From positions 1,860,001-1,924,000 of the forward strand of contig NZ_CP040932.1 of NCBI RefSeq assembly GCF_006351965.1: DNA of 64,000 bases, in the 5' to 3' direction. Below, in pieces: positions 63,610 through 64,000 of the stretch. Position numbers and translations under genes: made by a program. The notes beneath the pieces are model-generated. The model made no database searches. It was not told the DNA's origin and was given only the letters and a program-made list of their open reading frames with translations. The first letter of the stretch is position 1. Every line of letters starts with the position of its first letter. This DNA is from Oceanicola sp. D3 (GTDB lineage Bacteria > Pseudomonadota > Alphaproteobacteria > Rhodobacterales > Rhodobacteraceae).

Positions 63610-64000
63610 TCAGCCCCGGCGGCGGCCACGGCGTTGGCGCTCCGGAGCGGGCTCGTCGCCGGTGCCGTCAGAGGCTGAAGAGAAGCCGCCGAGCTTCTCT
63701 GCGATTGTTTCCAGCGTCGGTGCAGGGGCGGCGGGGCGGGTATCGAGCGCTTCGCGCATGGCGGCGAGGTGCTCGGGCGTGGTGCCACAGCAGCCACCGA
63801 TGATGCGCGCACCCATGTCACGGGCCATGCAGGCGTAATCCGCCATCAGCTCGGGCGTGCCGTTGTAGTGGATGTGGCCATCGACATATTTGGGGATGCC
63901 CGCGTTGCCCTTTGCGATCACGGGGATCTCGGGGCCTTCGGCGAGGAAGCCCTTTACCGTGCGTAGCAGATCAGACGCGCCAACGCCGCAGTTGGCACCG
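63610..64000 (-). CDS. homocysteine S-methyltransferase, C-terminal part (betaine-homocysteine type)
   Basis: The frame is open from the window end and stops at 63610-63612, giving about 129 residues. All three zinc-binding cysteines are visible: GANCGVGASDLL and, 75-80 residues later, GGCCGTTPEHLAAMR. It transfers a methyl group, probably from betaine, to homocysteine. The C-terminus ends in an arginine-rich tail (APERQRRGRRRG). The N-terminal half lies outside the window. It belongs with the DUF1638-corrinoid block. Confidence 0.88.
   Translation of the reverse strand, partial: GANCGVGASDLLRTVKGFLAEGPEIPVIAKGNAGIPKYVDGHIHYNGTPELMADYACMARDMGARIIGGCCGTTPEHLAAMREALDTRPAAPAPTLETIAEKLGGFSSASDGTGDEPAPERQRRGRRRG

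Overview
The window looks like a chromosomal segment of a GC-rich marine alphaproteobacterium of the Rhodobacterales (roseobacter type). This rests on the gene families present: a DUF2852 protein, DUF6778-like lipoproteins, an RSP_2648-type PIN protein, an Entner-Doudoroff gene set, TupABC, a DUF1638/corrinoid one-carbon gene set, and an L21 protein with a long C-terminal extension. No rRNA, CRISPR array, insertion sequence or prophage was seen. Genes are densely packed, often with 4-bp ATGA/GTGA overlaps. The long opposite-strand reading frames are GC-rich shadows of real genes. The species is not identified.

Layout. 1-1.85 kb: end of a TRAP transporter (small and large permease). 2-8.8 kb: DUF1206 membrane protein, Bpt aminoacyl-tRNA-protein transferase, RDD and DUF2852 membrane proteins, a YbaK-like protein, glnE and a small partner. 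8.9-11.4 kb: eda and edd (Entner-Doudoroff), read leftward from a promoter whose spacer holds a perfect LacI-type palindrome. 11.5-16.9 kb: two tandem, overlapping genes for exported TPR-CHAT (caspase-fold) proteins. 17-24.4 kb: small lipoproteins, an rRNA methyltransferase, a PIN protein, an M48 peptidase, OsmC, an LpxL/HtrB-type acyltransferase, a lone fliG and small exported or membrane proteins. 24.6-31.5 kb: a haem peroxidase with a 13-bp inverted repeat in its leader, an MFS carrier, cobK, an AlkA-type glycosylase, an esterase, an APH-type kinase and an HNH nuclease.

31.5-37.6 kb is the most unusual block. It has two cysteine-rich exported YbjN-like proteins, then a GAD-like/DUF1851 protein, a DUF2931-like lipoprotein, a Tle-type (DUF2235) phospholipase with a complete Ser-Asp-His set, and a convergent DUF4123 adaptor. 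This looks like a type VI secretion effector/immunity/adaptor island without any secretion machinery in the window. 37.9-41.8 kb: zwf-pgl-pgi, behind a second copy of the palindrome found at edd, so both sugar-catabolic clusters are probably one regulon.

42.9-48.6 kb and 59.9-64 kb hold two blocks of a corrinoid/tetrahydrofolate methyl-transfer pathway: an ASKHA corrinoid-reactivating ferredoxin, a methyl-THF:corrinoid methyltransferase, a MetF-like reductase, a virulence-factor-family protein, DUF1638, a TetR regulator with a clear operator, a corrinoid protein and the end of a homocysteine S-methyltransferase. They probably feed methyl groups (for example from glycine betaine) into C1 metabolism; three of the enzymes end in arginine-rich tails. 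Between them lie a Ppx/GppA phosphatase, rlmE, a tungstate transporter (tupBCA), an outer-membrane beta-barrel, tRNA-Ser, a DUF2059 protein and the conserved rplU-rpmA-GNAT-GNAT-obgE-proB run, in which proA is missing after proB. A tRNA-Gly lies at 42.4 kb.
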